A stretch of DNA of 64,000 bases from Nesterenkonia sphaerica (GTDB taxonomy: Bacteria > Actinomycetota > Actinomycetes > Actinomycetales > Micrococcaceae), in assembly GCF_005771565.1 (NCBI RefSeq), contig NZ_VAWA01000001.1, positions 74,638 through 138,637 of the forward strand, read 5' to 3'. The notes beneath the pieces are model-generated. The model worked only from the letters and a program-made list of their open reading frames with translations. It searched no databases and had not been told where the DNA came from. How positions within the stretch are numbered: position 1 is the first letter of the stretch; each line of letters opens with the position of its first letter. Both the position numbers and the translations under genes were made by a program. Positions 48,807-57,570 of the stretch are shown in pieces.

Positions 48807-50120
48807 ATGAACCCGCCGACTGCAGCCCGGAATGTTGATGAGCTGATCGATGACCTGGCGACCTTTGTGACGGAGTCGCCATCGTCCTATCACGCGGCAG
48901 CGGTGACCGCCCAGCGCCTCGTGGAGGCCGGTTTCACTCAGTTGGGCGAGCATCAGGACTGGCCCGCCGAACCGGGGAAGTATGTGGTGGTGCGCGACGG
49001 CGCCGTCTTGGCGTGGATCCTGCCCCAGGCCGCCGGTCCCGCCACGCCGCTGCGGGTCCTGGGCGCACATACCGACTCCCCCGGGTTCAAGCTCAAACCC
49101 CAATCCACCGTCACCCGGCACGGCTGGGTGCAGGCCGGGGTGGAGGTGTACGGGGGACCGCTGTTGAACTCCTGGTTGGACCGCGAGCTGCGGCTTGCGG
49201 GCCGACTGGTCACCCGGGATGGCGCGACCCATCTGGCGGCCACCGGACCGGTGGCTCGCATTCCGCAGCTGGCGATTCACCTGGATCGGCAAGTCAACGC
49301 CGAGGGGATCAAACTCGGCAAGCAGCAGCACACGATGCCGGTGGTGGCCGTGGCCGGGTCTGCCGAGGCAGCGGCTGAGGCGGACGTGTTGGAGATCGTC
49401 AGCCGGGCCGCGGGTGTGGCGGCTGATCAGGTGGACGGATACGACGTGGTGGTCGCCGACGCCCAGCCCCCCGCACGTTTCGGAGCACAGCGGGAATTCC
49501 TGGCCTCGGGACGACTGGACAATCTCTCCTCACTGTATGCAGGGCTGCAGGCCATGCTGGCCGCAGACACCTCAGCGGCTGTGATCCCCATGCTGGCCGC
49601 CTTCGATCATGAGGAGCTGGGCTCAGCCTCGCGCTCCGGCGCCGCCGGGCCCTTCCTGGAGGAGGTGCTGGACCGGATCTATGAAGGCCTGGAAGCCACA
49701 GCGACGCAGCGAGCGCAGGCCTGTGCAGGCTCCTGGCACCTAAGCGCCGATGCCGGGCATGCGGTGCACCCGAACTATGCGGAACGCCACGATCCCGCGA
49801 ACCGGCCGCTGCCCAATGCGGGACCGCTGCTGAAGATCAACGCCAATCAGCGCTATGCCACTGACGCCGCGGGAGCAGCCATGTGGGCCCAGGTGTGCCG
49901 CGCCGCTGGGGTTCCCACCCAAGAGTTTGTCTCCAATAATGACCTCCCCTGCGGCTCCACCATCGGTCCGCTCACCGCCACCCGGCTTGGGCTGCGCACT
50001 GTGGATGTGGGAATTGCGCTGCTGAGCATGCACTCCGCCCGGGAGATGTGCGGGGTCCACGACGTCGCCCACCTCCGGGATGCTGTGACCGCGTTTTTCA
50101 CCCAGGAGCTCACTGTCTGA
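48807..50120 (+). CDS. M18 family aminopeptidase
   Basis: A 437-residue metallopeptidase of the aspartyl-aminopeptidase family. It begins DELIDDLATFVTESPSSYHA. The zinc ligands are in GAHTDSPGFKLK (about 78-89), DHEELGS (about 266-272) and the C-terminal MHSAREMCGVHDV. It removes N-terminal (often acidic) residues from peptides in the cytoplasm. The ATG at 48807 is preferred over one three codons upstream, because AGGATGG is then at a suitable distance. Confidence 0.92.
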   Translation: MNPPTAARNVDELIDDLATFVTESPSSYHAAAVTAQRLVEAGFTQLGEHQDWPAEPGKYVVVRDGAVLAWILPQAAGPATPLRVLGAHTDSPGFKLKPQSTVTRHGWVQAGVEVYGGPLLNSWLDRELRLAGRLVTRDGATHLAATGPVARIPQLAIHLDRQVNAEGIKLGKQQHTMPVVAVAGSAEAAAEADVLEIVSRAAGVAADQVDGYDVVVADAQPPARFGAQREFLASGRLDNLSSLYAGLQAMLAADTSAAVIPMLAAFDHEELGSASRSGAAGPFLEEVLDRIYEGLEATATQRAQACAGSWHLSADAGHAVHPNYAERHDPANRPLPNAGPLLKINANQRYATDAAGAAMWAQVCRAAGVPTQEFVSNNDLPCGSTIGPLTATRLGLRTVDVGIALLSMHSAREMCGVHDVAHLRDAVTAFFTQELTV

Positions 50121-50217
50121 CCTGGCCGTTCGTGCTCACAGCTGATCAGGGGTAATATAGGTCAGTCTGTGCTGGGTGCTCTCCTGGGCGCCCTCAGCGA
50201 CAGATATCACGCAAAGA

Positions 50218-50261
50218 ACCTCCTGTTACGGAAATCCCGTGACCGCAAGACCGAAGGAGGT
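50218..50261 (+). promoter_or_regulatory. rpsF leader hairpin covering the ribosome binding site
   Basis: ACCTCCT (50218-50224) is perfectly complementary to the rpsF ribosome binding site AGGAGGT (50255-50261). Between them is a second stem GTTACGG/CCGTGAC (50225-50231 and 50237-50243) with a five-base loop, then CGCAAGACCGA. A CCG directly before the closing stem resembles the S6-S18 binding leader known upstream of rpsF in many bacteria. Feedback on rpsF by its own product with S18 is the likely role. Confidence 0.65.
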
Positions 50262-50270
50262 GGGTTCATA

Positions 50271-50570
50271 ATGCGTCACTACGAACTGATGGTGCTGGTC
50301 GACCCCGAGGTTGACGAGCGCACCGTAGAGCCCACACTGGGCAAGTACATGGAACTGGTCAAGAAAGACGGCGGAACCGTCGACGAGATCGACATTTGGG
50401 GACGCCGTCAGCTGACTTTTGAGATCCAGAAGAAGACTGAGGCGATCTACGCGGTGGTGAACTTCCACTCCACCCCGGACTCCGCCAAAGAGCTGGACCG
50501 TCTGCTGCGTCTGAACGAGACCATTCTGCGCACCAAGATCATCCGCCCCGAAGAGTTCAAGGTCGCCTGA
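50271..50570 (+). CDS. rpsF: 30S ribosomal protein S6
   Basis: A 99-residue protein beginning [20 protein letters not shown], with the conserved [20 protein letters not shown] (about 45-64). The start is fixed by a perfect AAGGAGGT upstream; an in-frame start 34 codons earlier is rejected. It begins the rpsF-ssb-rpsR-rplI operon. Confidence 0.98.
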   Translation: MRHYELMVLVDPEVDERTVEPTLGKYMELVKKDGGTVDEIDIWGRRQLTFEIQKKTEAIYAVVNFHSTPDSAKELDRLLRLNETILRTKIIRPEEFKVA

Positions 50571-50626
50571 ACCGGCACCTGGGCCACCATATTTGGTACG
50601 CCACTGAGTGAAAGAGGTACACAAAC

Positions 50627-51181
50627 ATGGCCTATAACGAGACTGTCATCACTGTCGTGGGAAACCTGACGGCAGACCCCGAACTGCGATTCACGCCTTC
50701 CGGGGCACCGGTGACGAACTTCGTCATCGCTTCCACCCCGCGGTACTTCGACCGGCAGGCTAACGAGTACAAGGACGCTGAGACGCTCTTCGTGCGCTGC
50801 TCGCTGTGGCGCGAAGCCGCAGAGAACGTCTGTGAGTCGCTGACCAAAGGCACCCGTGTGGTCGCCCAGGGACGCCTTAAGGCCCGCAGCTTCGAAGACA
50901 AAGAAGGCAACAACCGGACCAGCTGGGAACTCGACGTGGACGAAATCGGCGCCTCGCTGCGCTACGCCACGGCCAAGATCGAGCGCCAGGCTCCCCGTCA
51001 GGGCGGTGGCGGCTTCGGCGGCAACCCCGGCGGAGGCCAGGGTGGCTTCGGCGCAGGCCAGCAGCCCGGCGGGTTCGGTGGCGGATCCTACGGTGGTGGC
51101 CAGCAGCCGGACCCCTGGGGCGGACAGCCCTCCCAGGGCGGCGGTTGGGACACCGGCGGCAATGACGAACCCCCGTTCTGA
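50627..51181 (+). CDS. ssb: Single-stranded DNA-binding protein
   Basis: A 184-residue SSB. The OB fold covers about 1-110 ([20 protein letters not shown] at the start, [20 protein letters not shown]). A glycine-rich linker (about 120-175) leads to an acidic tip ending NDEPPF that binds partner proteins. The spacing to rpsR is short, in the usual operon. Confidence 0.97.
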   Translation: MAYNETVITVVGNLTADPELRFTPSGAPVTNFVIASTPRYFDRQANEYKDAETLFVRCSLWREAAENVCESLTKGTRVVAQGRLKARSFEDKEGNNRTSWELDVDEIGASLRYATAKIERQAPRQGGGGFGGNPGGGQGGFGAGQQPGGFGGGSYGGGQQPDPWGGQPSQGGGWDTGGNDEPPF

Positions 51182-51254
51182 TACTGAACGACTGACAACT
51201 ATTCACCATCCCGCGTGACAGCGCGGGCTCCCACCTATGAAAAGGAGCACCACG

Positions 51255-51497
51255 ATGGCAAAGGCTGAAATCACCAAGAAGCCCAAGCCCAAAGCGAACC
51301 CGCTGAAGGCTGCTGACATCAAGGTCATTGATTACAAAGACACCGCCCTGCTGCGGAAGTTCATCTCCGATCGCGGCAAGATTCGTGCTCGGCGGGTGAC
51401 CGGAGTCTCCGTCCAGGAGCAGCGCAAGATTGCCCAGGCAATCAAGAACGCTCGCGAAATGGCCCTGCTGCCGTACTCCGGCGCTGGCCGCGGCTGA
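51255..51497 (+). CDS. rpsR: 30S ribosomal protein S18
   Basis: An 80-residue S18. It shows [19 protein letters not shown] (about 25-43) and [14 protein letters not shown] at the end. The ATG at 51255 follows AAGGAG; six extra upstream codons are rejected. The tail lacks the CxxC zinc motif of the alternative S18 paralogue, so this is the zinc-independent form. Confidence 0.96.
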   Translation: MAKAEITKKPKPKANPLKAADIKVIDYKDTALLRKFISDRGKIRARRVTGVSVQEQRKIAQAIKNAREMALLPYSGAGRG

Positions 51498-51525
51498 TCA
51501 CTGAGGAAGGAAAGGATCTACTGAT

Positions 51526-51978
51526 ATGTCAAAGCTCATCCTGACTCAGGAAGTCACCGGCCTCGGTGCCCCCGGCGACGTCGTCGAGGTCAAAGACGGC
51601 TATGCACGCAATTACTTGCTGCCCCGCGGCTACGCACTGACCTGGACCAAGGGCGGCGAAAAGGACGTCGAGCGGATTCGTCAGGCCCGTAAGGCCCGCG
51701 AAATCGCCACGGTCGAAGAAGCTCAGTCCGTAGCCGAGAAACTGCAGGCCAAGACCGTGGAGGTCTCCGTGAAGACCGGCGATTCCGGCCGGCTCTTCGG
51801 CACCGTCGGTGCCGCCCAGATTGCGGAGGCAGTTGAGGCCGCAGGGCTGGGAAGCATCGACCGGCGCACCGTCCAGCTGCCGGAGCGGATCAAAGCGGTA
51901 GGACATTACACCGCGACGGTGAAGCTGCACCCGGAGGTCACCGCGACCATCGATCTGCAGGTCGTTCCCGCGCGATAA
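51526..51978 (+). CDS. rplI: 50S ribosomal protein L9
   Basis: A 150-residue protein. The N-terminal domain is [20 protein letters not shown] with the conserved [13 protein letters not shown] (about 26-38), then a long helix and a C-terminal domain ending in [15 protein letters not shown]. It closes the rpsF operon. Confidence 0.98.
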   Translation: MSKLILTQEVTGLGAPGDVVEVKDGYARNYLLPRGYALTWTKGGEKDVERIRQARKAREIATVEEAQSVAEKLQAKTVEVSVKTGDSGRLFGTVGAAQIAEAVEAAGLGSIDRRTVQLPERIKAVGHYTATVKLHPEVTATIDLQVVPAR

Positions 51979-51991
51979 AGCAGAAAACGCT

Positions 51992-52036
51992 GAAGGCCCC
52001 CGGCTGGTTCATGTGCTGAACCGCCCGGGGGCCTTC
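51992..52036. terminator. Terminator after rplI
   Basis: Perfect 12-base arms GAAGGCCCCCGG (51992-52003) and CCGGGGGCCTTC (52025-52036), with an inner stem GGTTCA/TGAACC. It ends the operon and can also stop the convergent gene from the right. Confidence 0.9.
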
Positions 52037-52052
52037 TCGCGTCATCGAGCCG

Positions 52053-53195
52053 TTACCCGGCTCGGCTGGGTGCCTCGGCCCCGGCGGCCGGCGGGCCGCC
52101 AGGCACCGGATCCTGTCCGGCATCCCGCCGAGCCCGCAGCAGCTGGTGGGTCGGCGGGGCGGGTGTGCCTTCCGGGGCACGGGCGGCGACTTCTTTGCGC
52201 AGCACCGGAACCACCTCTTCGCCCAATATCTCGATCTGCTCCAGGACCGTCTCAAGCGGCAGTCCGGCGTGATCGATGAGAAACAACTGGCGCTGGTAGT
52301 CTCCCGCATAGTCGCGGAAGCTCAGGGTCTTCTCAATGACCTGCTCTGGAGTCCCCACCGTCAGCGGTGTCATCTCGGTGAACTCCTCCAGGGACGGGCC
52401 TCCTCCGTAAACGGGGGCACGGTCAAAGTAGGGCCGGAACTCCCGCACCGCATCCTGCGAGTTGGGCCGCATGAACACCTGCCCGCCCAGGCCGACGATC
52501 CCCTCCTCAGGCGTACCGTGCCCGTAGTGGGCGTACCGCTCCCTGTAGAGTTCGACCATCCGGCCGGTGTGTTCCTTGTTCCAGAAAATGTTGTTGTGGA
52601 AGAACCCGTCGCCGTAGTAGGCGGCCTGTTCGGCGATTTCCGGGGAGCGGATGGACCCGTGCCAGACAAACGGCGGGACCCCGTCCAGGGGGCGTGGAGT
52701 GGCGGTGAAGTGCTCCAAGGGGGTCCGGAAACGCCCGCTCCAGTCGACGTCTTCCTCCCTCCAGAGCCGGTGCAGGAGCGCATAATTCTCCACGGCGAGG
52801 GGGATTCCTGCCCGAATGTCTTTGCCGAACCATGGATACACTGGGCCGGTGTTGCCCCGCCCCAGGGTCAGATCCACCCGCCCCTCACTGAGGTGCTGAA
52901 CATAGGCGTAGTCCTCAGCGATGCGGACCGGGTCCGTAGTGGTGATCAGAGTGGTGGCAGTTGACAGCAGCAGCCGCGAGGTCTGTGCGGCCACATGAGC
53001 CATAAAGATGGGCGGATTGGCCGGAGCCACAAATGGGGGATTGTGGTGCTGACCGATGGCGAAGACATCAAGCCCCACCTCTTCGGCTTTCTGCGCCATG
53101 GCCACGGTGGAAGTGATGCGCTGATGTTCTGTAGGGACGCGACCGGTGGTGGGATCAGGCGTGACGTCGCCGATGGAGAAGATGCCGAATTGCAT
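52053..53195 (-). CDS. LLM class flavin-dependent oxidoreductase
   Basis: A 380-residue luciferase-like monooxygenase (F420 or FMN dependent). The N terminus is MQFGIFSIGDV, and the family core is FAIGQHHNPPFVAPANPPIF (about 46-65), LTLGRGNTGPVYPWFG (about 116-131) and YGDGFF. The start is at 53195; an upstream extension of 15 residues lacks homology. The last 30 residues are proline- and alanine-rich and unusual. The substrate is unknown. Confidence 0.88.
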   Translation of the reverse strand: MQFGIFSIGDVTPDPTTGRVPTEHQRITSTVAMAQKAEEVGLDVFAIGQHHNPPFVAPANPPIFMAHVAAQTSRLLLSTATTLITTTDPVRIAEDYAYVQHLSEGRVDLTLGRGNTGPVYPWFGKDIRAGIPLAVENYALLHRLWREEDVDWSGRFRTPLEHFTATPRPLDGVPPFVWHGSIRSPEIAEQAAYYGDGFFHNNIFWNKEHTGRMVELYRERYAHYGHGTPEEGIVGLGGQVFMRPNSQDAVREFRPYFDRAPVYGGGPSLEEFTEMTPLTVGTPEQVIEKTLSFRDYAGDYQRQLFLIDHAGLPLETVLEQIEILGEEVVPVLRKEVAARAPEGTPAPPTHQLLRARRDAGQDPVPGGPPAAGAEAPSRAG

Positions 53196-53250
53196 GTAGC
53201 TCCTTGAGAGTGCGGGAACACACCGAGAATCGCGGTGCACTCCCAGGATA

Positions 53251-53264
53251 CTTCAAATTTGAAG
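53251..53264. promoter_or_regulatory. Palindrome CTTCAAATTTGAAG, candidate operator
   Basis: A perfect 14-base palindrome, 55 bases upstream of the luciferase-like gene. It has the size and symmetry of sites bound by small dimeric repressors; the regulator is not identified. Confidence 0.45.
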
Positions 53265-53323
53265 GACATTCATCCAGTACTGGGACTGAGCCGGAATCGC
53301 CGGAGTTCGATGCCCGAGGCTGC

Positions 53324-53553
53324 TGTGGAGAGTCTGTGGAAAACCAACCGGAAGAGGTCCTATACACCCGAAGCAGAGGCGAGAGCAAGTACTTGTCCGG
53401 CCACCACATGAGGCGAAAAAAATATTTTAATTCACAGTGTGTCGCTACAAAGCTCCAGGTCAGACCGTTGCACCGGCTATTCCTACAGCGGCATCCACAG
53501 GTTTCCCTCAAGATCTTCACACGACACGCCGGAGACTCCACACGTAATCCACA
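53324..53553. repeat. Cluster of DnaA-box-like TCCACA motifs
   Basis: On the minus strand there are motifs at 53324-53332 and 53335-53343 (the second is TTTTCCACA, one mismatch to the consensus). On the plus strand, GCATCCACA is at 53491-53499 and TAATCCACA at 53545-53553 (one mismatch). Four sites lie in 230 bases outside oriC. Confidence 0.4.
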
Positions 53554-53674
53554 ACGACTCGTCCGGGAGCTATTGCCCAGGGCTGCTTCTGGGCCTACAG
53601 TGGCAATCGTCCCTCCTCACTGCGGAAGTCCTCTGCTGGCCCTCAGGGCTCACGTGAGACTTCTGGGTGCGCGA

Positions 53675-53720
53675 GTGACGCGGATATTGGCCGGTGGCTC
53701 TCGGCGTGCATCCGCGTCAC
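53675..53720. repeat. Inverted repeat with 11-base arms
   Basis: GTGACGCGGAT (53675-53685) and ATCCGCGTCAC (53710-53720) are perfect complements around a 24-base loop. A separate palindrome CTCACGTGAG lies just upstream at 53649-53658. A structural or transcript-stabilising role is possible. Confidence 0.5.
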
Positions 53721-53823
53721 CGTTACTCGCCGCCACATGAGCACGTGGGTAGGTGATCAGGACAAGCGCATCCCCACTGCGGGACGTTCGCGGTTGGCCT
53801 GACCCCTCAAGGGACGACCTGCA

Positions 53824-53922
53824 GATCGGATCGCCGACCCGAGGCAATGGGAAGGGGATCACGGACACTGGGCCGTGATCCTGCCGAAGCGCCCCCACGG
53901 GGCCCGGATCGGCGATCCGATC
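53824..53922. repeat. Three-way-junction inverted repeat structure
   Basis: The outer arms GATCGGATCGCCGA (53824-53837) and TCGGCGATCCGATC (53909-53922) are perfect 14-base complements. Inside are a 9-base hairpin GGATCACGG/CCGTGATCC (53856-53864, 53873-53881) and a 5-base hairpin GCCCC/GGGGC (53891-53895, 53899-53903). Together they would form a 99-base three-way junction on either strand. Confidence 0.6.
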
Positions 53923-53938
53923 GCTCGCTGAGCGCAGG

Positions 53939-54727
53939 TCAGCGGCGGTACTGGCCGACAAAACTCGCCACTCGACTCGGCCAGGTGGCCAGATCATGAG
54001 GCGTTTCAGCAATGGAGAACTCCGAGCCGGGCAGCAGGCGGTGGAGGGTTTCAGCACTCGAGACCGGATGGGCAGCATCATGTGTCCAGGCAAGAATCTG
54101 AACCGGCACCTGCAGTCTTGCGAGGTCCTCGGGTGCGGGCAGGTCGGTCATGGAGGCTCCGCGCAGAACGGCTGGCAGCAGCTCTGGGCTGACGGCCGGA
54201 CGCAGCTGACGGGTCCGGCCGGCCTGGGCAGGCGGCGGCGGTGCGCTCCCGGTGAGGCGGACGAATGTCTCCACCCCATGTTGTTCCACCACCTCGGCAG
54301 AACGGAGGTACTGATCAGTTTGCTCGGTCCGGGTGGACCACACTGTCGGAGGGACCAAGAGGCTCAGCGAGGCGAACCTGTGAGGTTCCTCCAGCGCCGC
54401 GCACAGCTGGGTGGCGGCTCCCATGGAGGGGCCACCCGCGTGGACCGTTTCGCCCGGAGCCACTGCCTCGAGCAGATGCAGCAGATCCTCGGCCAGCTGC
54501 GGCCAGAGATAGTCATCGGGGACTGGTCTGCCGGTGGAGGATCCATGGCCGCGCGAGTCATAGCGCAGCACTCGGAAGCCGGAGAGCTCACCGGTGACGT
54601 CGAGCCCGGCGTGATGCTCGCGCCAGGCGGAGGAGGTCAGCCCGTGCAGTTGGACGAACAGCGGGTCCGTCTCCTTCCCCACCACCTCAAAAGAAAGTTG
54701 CGCTCCCGCTGTCTGGAACCTGGCCAC
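53939..54727 (-). CDS. Alpha/beta hydrolase
   Basis: A 262-residue enzyme. The nucleophile elbow is AGGPSMGAATQL (about 92-103), with a Ser in the GxSxG-like position (GPSMG). The oxyanion region is FVQLHGLTSSAW (about 23-34), and the late Asp and His are in QILAWTHDAAHP and AETPHDLATW. It resembles 3-oxoadipate enol-lactonase-like hydrolases. It is divergent from the condensation-domain gene with only 17 bases between starts, so the two are probably controlled together. Confidence 0.87.
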   Translation of the reverse strand: MARFQTAGAQLSFEVVGKETDPLFVQLHGLTSSAWREHHAGLDVTGELSGFRVLRYDSRGHGSSTGRPVPDDYLWPQLAEDLLHLLEAVAPGETVHAGGPSMGAATQLCAALEEPHRFASLSLLVPPTVWSTRTEQTDQYLRSAEVVEQHGVETFVRLTGSAPPPPAQAGRTRQLRPAVSPELLPAVLRGASMTDLPAPEDLARLQVPVQILAWTHDAAHPVSSAETLHRLLPGSEFSIAETPHDLATWPSRVASFVGQYRR

Positions 54728-54744
54728 CGGCCTAGACTACCGGT

Positions 54745-56121
54745 ATGCGGCTGACCAATATTGCGCAGATGCAGGTCCAGCCCGGCCGGGCGTACAGCTA
54801 CTGTGTCCGCGCCGAGTTGTCCGACGCGGCGGCCTCCAAGCCGCTTCCGGTGTCCTTCGATCAGGAGCGTCACGTGGGGTTCGGGCCCCGCCCCGGATCA
54901 TGGATGGCGGTGAGCTTCTCCTTGCCGGTCCACGCCGACCGTGAAGTCATCGCCCAGGGATGGATGGAGGTTGTGGAGCGTCACGGCACTCTGCGGACCG
55001 TCTTCCTGGGCGCTGACGAGGGCAATGGCCGCAAGCCGGAGCTGGTCCTGACCTCGGTCAGCGTCGAGCCGGGGGAGTGGGAACAGCTCGGAGACGGTAG
55101 TGCGATGACGCCTACAGCGCTCAGAGCAGTGATCCGTGAGCATTTTGACTTGGTGTGCCGGTCGCTGGAAACACCCTCTTATCGGCTGTGCGTGGTCGAG
55201 GATGAGACCGGAGTGCAGCCGCCGCAGGTGATCATTGGCTCCGATCACGCGCACGTGGACGCATGGAGTCTGCTGGTGCTCACTCGCGACCTCGCCACCT
55301 GCGTGCAGAACCTTCAGGCCGGACGTGAGCCCACCGCGGGTCTGCCACCGACCGAATCATTCGCTGACCATACACGGGCGTTGGAGCAGGAACCGGCCCC
55401 GCCGCGGGAAGTGATTGAGCGGTGGCGTGAGATCCTGCACGCTGGCGGTCATGCGATGCCCACGTTCCCGCTGGATCTGGGTGATTTGTCAGAGCCGGTG
55501 GGGGAGTTCGTCGAAATCCGTGACGTATTCGACGCCGAGGAACTGGCCCAGGTGGAGGCCCACGCCGCAGAACATAGGGTGCGGTTGATCGCGGTGGCGG
55601 TATCGGTGATGACCAGGCTCGCCGCTGAGCTCTCCGGTGAACCGCTGCGTGCGGTCTTCCCGGTGCACTCCCGGCACGGGACGCGGTGGTTCGACTCGGT
55701 GGGCTGGTTCATCACCAACTCGGTGCTGGAGAGCCATGAGGAGGACTACCAGGACTGCTACAGGTCGGTGAAGGAAGCCATCCGGCTGGGGTCCTACCCG
55801 CTGGCGCCGATCATGCGTCCCTACGGGGGTATGCCGCAGTCGCCTGGCATGTTCGCTATGTCCTGGCTGGATCACCGGAAGCTGCCAGTCAATGTGGATG
55901 ATGACCTCAACCCGCAGCACGTCTCGGCGGTGATCCGCACTGACGGGGTGATGATCTGGTTTGTGATTAACCACACCGGATTGCACCTGCGCTGCCGCTA
56001 CCCCGACACCCGCCAGGCCAGGCGATCCATGCGCACCTGGCTGGCTGGCCTAGTCTACGGGTTGCGCGCCCCGCTGGAGCACCACGCTCTCCGTGAGATC
56101 AGGGCGAACTCCCGGCGGTGA
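54745..56121 (+). CDS. Stand-alone condensation-domain acyltransferase-like protein
   Basis: A 458-residue protein with the fold of non-ribosomal peptide condensation domains and mycobacterial PapA acyltransferases. The catalytic motif HxxxD appears as SDHAHVDAWS (about 170-179), where the usual Gly after Asp is Ala. The first part has PLPVSFDQERHVGFG (about 34-48), like the opening motif of such domains. A later region shows FPVHSRHGTRWFDSVGWFIT. No adenylation or carrier domain lies nearby. It may join an acyl or amino-acyl group to an alcohol or amine. The substrate cannot be told. Confidence 0.75.
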   Translation: MRLTNIAQMQVQPGRAYSYCVRAELSDAAASKPLPVSFDQERHVGFGPRPGSWMAVSFSLPVHADREVIAQGWMEVVERHGTLRTVFLGADEGNGRKPELVLTSVSVEPGEWEQLGDGSAMTPTALRAVIREHFDLVCRSLETPSYRLCVVEDETGVQPPQVIIGSDHAHVDAWSLLVLTRDLATCVQNLQAGREPTAGLPPTESFADHTRALEQEPAPPREVIERWREILHAGGHAMPTFPLDLGDLSEPVGEFVEIRDVFDAEELAQVEAHAAEHRVRLIAVAVSVMTRLAAELSGEPLRAVFPVHSRHGTRWFDSVGWFITNSVLESHEEDYQDCYRSVKEAIRLGSYPLAPIMRPYGGMPQSPGMFAMSWLDHRKLPVNVDDDLNPQHVSAVIRTDGVMIWFVINHTGLHLRCRYPDTRQARRSMRTWLAGLVYGLRAPLEHHALREIRANSRR

Positions 56122-56205
56122 GCCGAGCAGGCGGCGTCGTGTTCCTGCCGGGCGGTAGAGTAGGAGCTCGCGTAAATCCCCGAGGTGCCTGAGGAGTGTG
56201 TCTGC

Positions 56206-57570
56206 GTGAGTGTGGAGACGTATAACCCCAGCACAGGTGCTGGCGCTGAATCGCGCACTCCTCCGCAGGACATGGTGGCGGAGCAGTCGGTGCTGGGCGG
56301 GATGATGCTGTCCAAGGACGCCATTGCCGATGTGGTGGAAGTGGTCCGCGGCGGAGACTTCTACCGCCCGGCCCACGAGATGATCTTCGAAGCGATCATT
56401 GATCTCTATGGCCGCGGGGAGCCAGCCGATGTGGTGACCATCGCCGACCAGCTGACCAAGACGCAGCAGCTGCAGCGGATAGGCGGTCCGGCCTATCTGC
56501 ACAATCTGGCTCAGGCCGTCCCGACGGCGGCCAATGCTGCCTTCTATGCAGACATCGTGCGCGAGCGCGCCATTCTGCGGCGTTTGGTGGAGGCGGGCAC
56601 CAAGATTGTGCAGTTGGGGCACACCTCTGACGGTGAGGTCGACGCCATCGTCAATGAGGCTCAGGCCGAGGTCTACAACGTGGCGGAGAACCGGCAGACC
56701 GCAGACTATGCGCGGCTGTCGGAGGTGCTGGCACCGACCATTGAGGAGATTGAGGTCAATGCTGCAAACGACGGCACGCTCTCCGGCATCCCCACCGGTT
56801 TCCGTGATCTGGACGAACTCACCCATGGCTTCCACGGCGGTCAGCTGATTGTCATCGCTGCCCGGCCGGCGATGGGCAAGTCTGTGCTGGCTCTGGATTT
56901 TTCCCGTTCGGCGGCGGTGAACCACCGGATGACCACTGCGTTCTTCTCCCTGGAGATGAGCAAGGTGGAGCTGACCATGCGTCTGCTCTCGGCGGAGTCC
57001 CAGGTGCTCTTCGGCGACCTGCGCAAAGGCTCGAGCCTGAAGGACCAGGATTGGGAGAAGATGGCCCGGGCGATGGACAAGCTGGAGCAGGCGCCGCTGT
57101 TCATTGATGATGCGCCGAACCTGACGCTGATGGAGATCCGGGCCAAGTGCCGGCGGCTGAAGCAGCGGGAGAACCTGAAGCTGGTGGTGGTGGACTACCT
57201 GCAGCTGCTGATGTCCGGCAAGCGTGTGGAGTCCCGCCAGCAGGAGGTCAGTGAGTTCTCCCGGACGCTGAAACTGCTGGCCAAGGAGCTTGATGTGCCG
57301 ATCATTGCGCTCTCGCAGCTGAACCGGGGGTCCGAGCAGCGCCCGGATAAGCGCCCGCAGGTCTCGGATCTGCGTGAATCTGGGGCCATTGAGCAGGACG
57401 CGGATATGGTCATGCTGCTGCACCGTCCGGAGGTCTACGACAAGGAGACCGAACGTGCTGGGGAGGCTGACATTATCGTGGCCAAGAACCGCAACGGGCC
57501 GACCCGGGACCTCACCGTGGCGTTCCAGGGGCACTTCCAGCGGTTCAGGGATATGGCCCGGGAGTTCTAA
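56206..57570 (+). CDS. dnaB: Replicative DNA helicase DnaB
   Basis: A 454-residue hexameric helicase. The N-terminal domain begins TPPQDMVAEQSVLGGMMLSK (about 19-38). The RecA-like motor has the P-loop ARPAMGKSVLALDFS (about 225-239), FFSLEMSKVELTMRLLSAES, LVVVDYLQLL (Walker B) and SQLNRGSEQRPDKRPQVSDL. It has no intein. The GTG at 56206 is preferred, since GAGGAG lies 10 bases ahead. It overlaps the convergent gene by four bases. Confidence 0.96.
   Translation: MSVETYNPSTGAGAESRTPPQDMVAEQSVLGGMMLSKDAIADVVEVVRGGDFYRPAHEMIFEAIIDLYGRGEPADVVTIADQLTKTQQLQRIGGPAYLHNLAQAVPTAANAAFYADIVRERAILRRLVEAGTKIVQLGHTSDGEVDAIVNEAQAEVYNVAENRQTADYARLSEVLAPTIEEIEVNAANDGTLSGIPTGFRDLDELTHGFHGGQLIVIAARPAMGKSVLALDFSRSAAVNHRMTTAFFSLEMSKVELTMRLLSAESQVLFGDLRKGSSLKDQDWEKMARAMDKLEQAPLFIDDAPNLTLMEIRAKCRRLKQRENLKLVVVDYLQLLMSGKRVESRQQEVSEFSRTLKLLAKELDVPIIALSQLNRGSEQRPDKRPQVSDLRESGAIEQDADMVMLLHRPEVYDKETERAGEADIIVAKNRNGPTRDLTVAFQGHFQRFRDMAREF

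Larger units (their letters stand above)
53196..53938. other. 743-base intergenic region rich in inverted repeats
   Basis: It lies between the luciferase-like gene and the alpha/beta hydrolase. It holds an AT-rich patch (about 53415-53440), several TCCACA boxes, a palindrome and three large inverted repeats described separately. Frames of 60-178 codons cross it but have no recognisable protein features, so no gene is called. Confidence 0.6.

Noticed and set aside
53204-53740. A 178-codon plus-strand frame in the intergenic region
   Set aside because: It passes through inverted repeats, has no ribosome binding site and shows no domain or conserved pattern.
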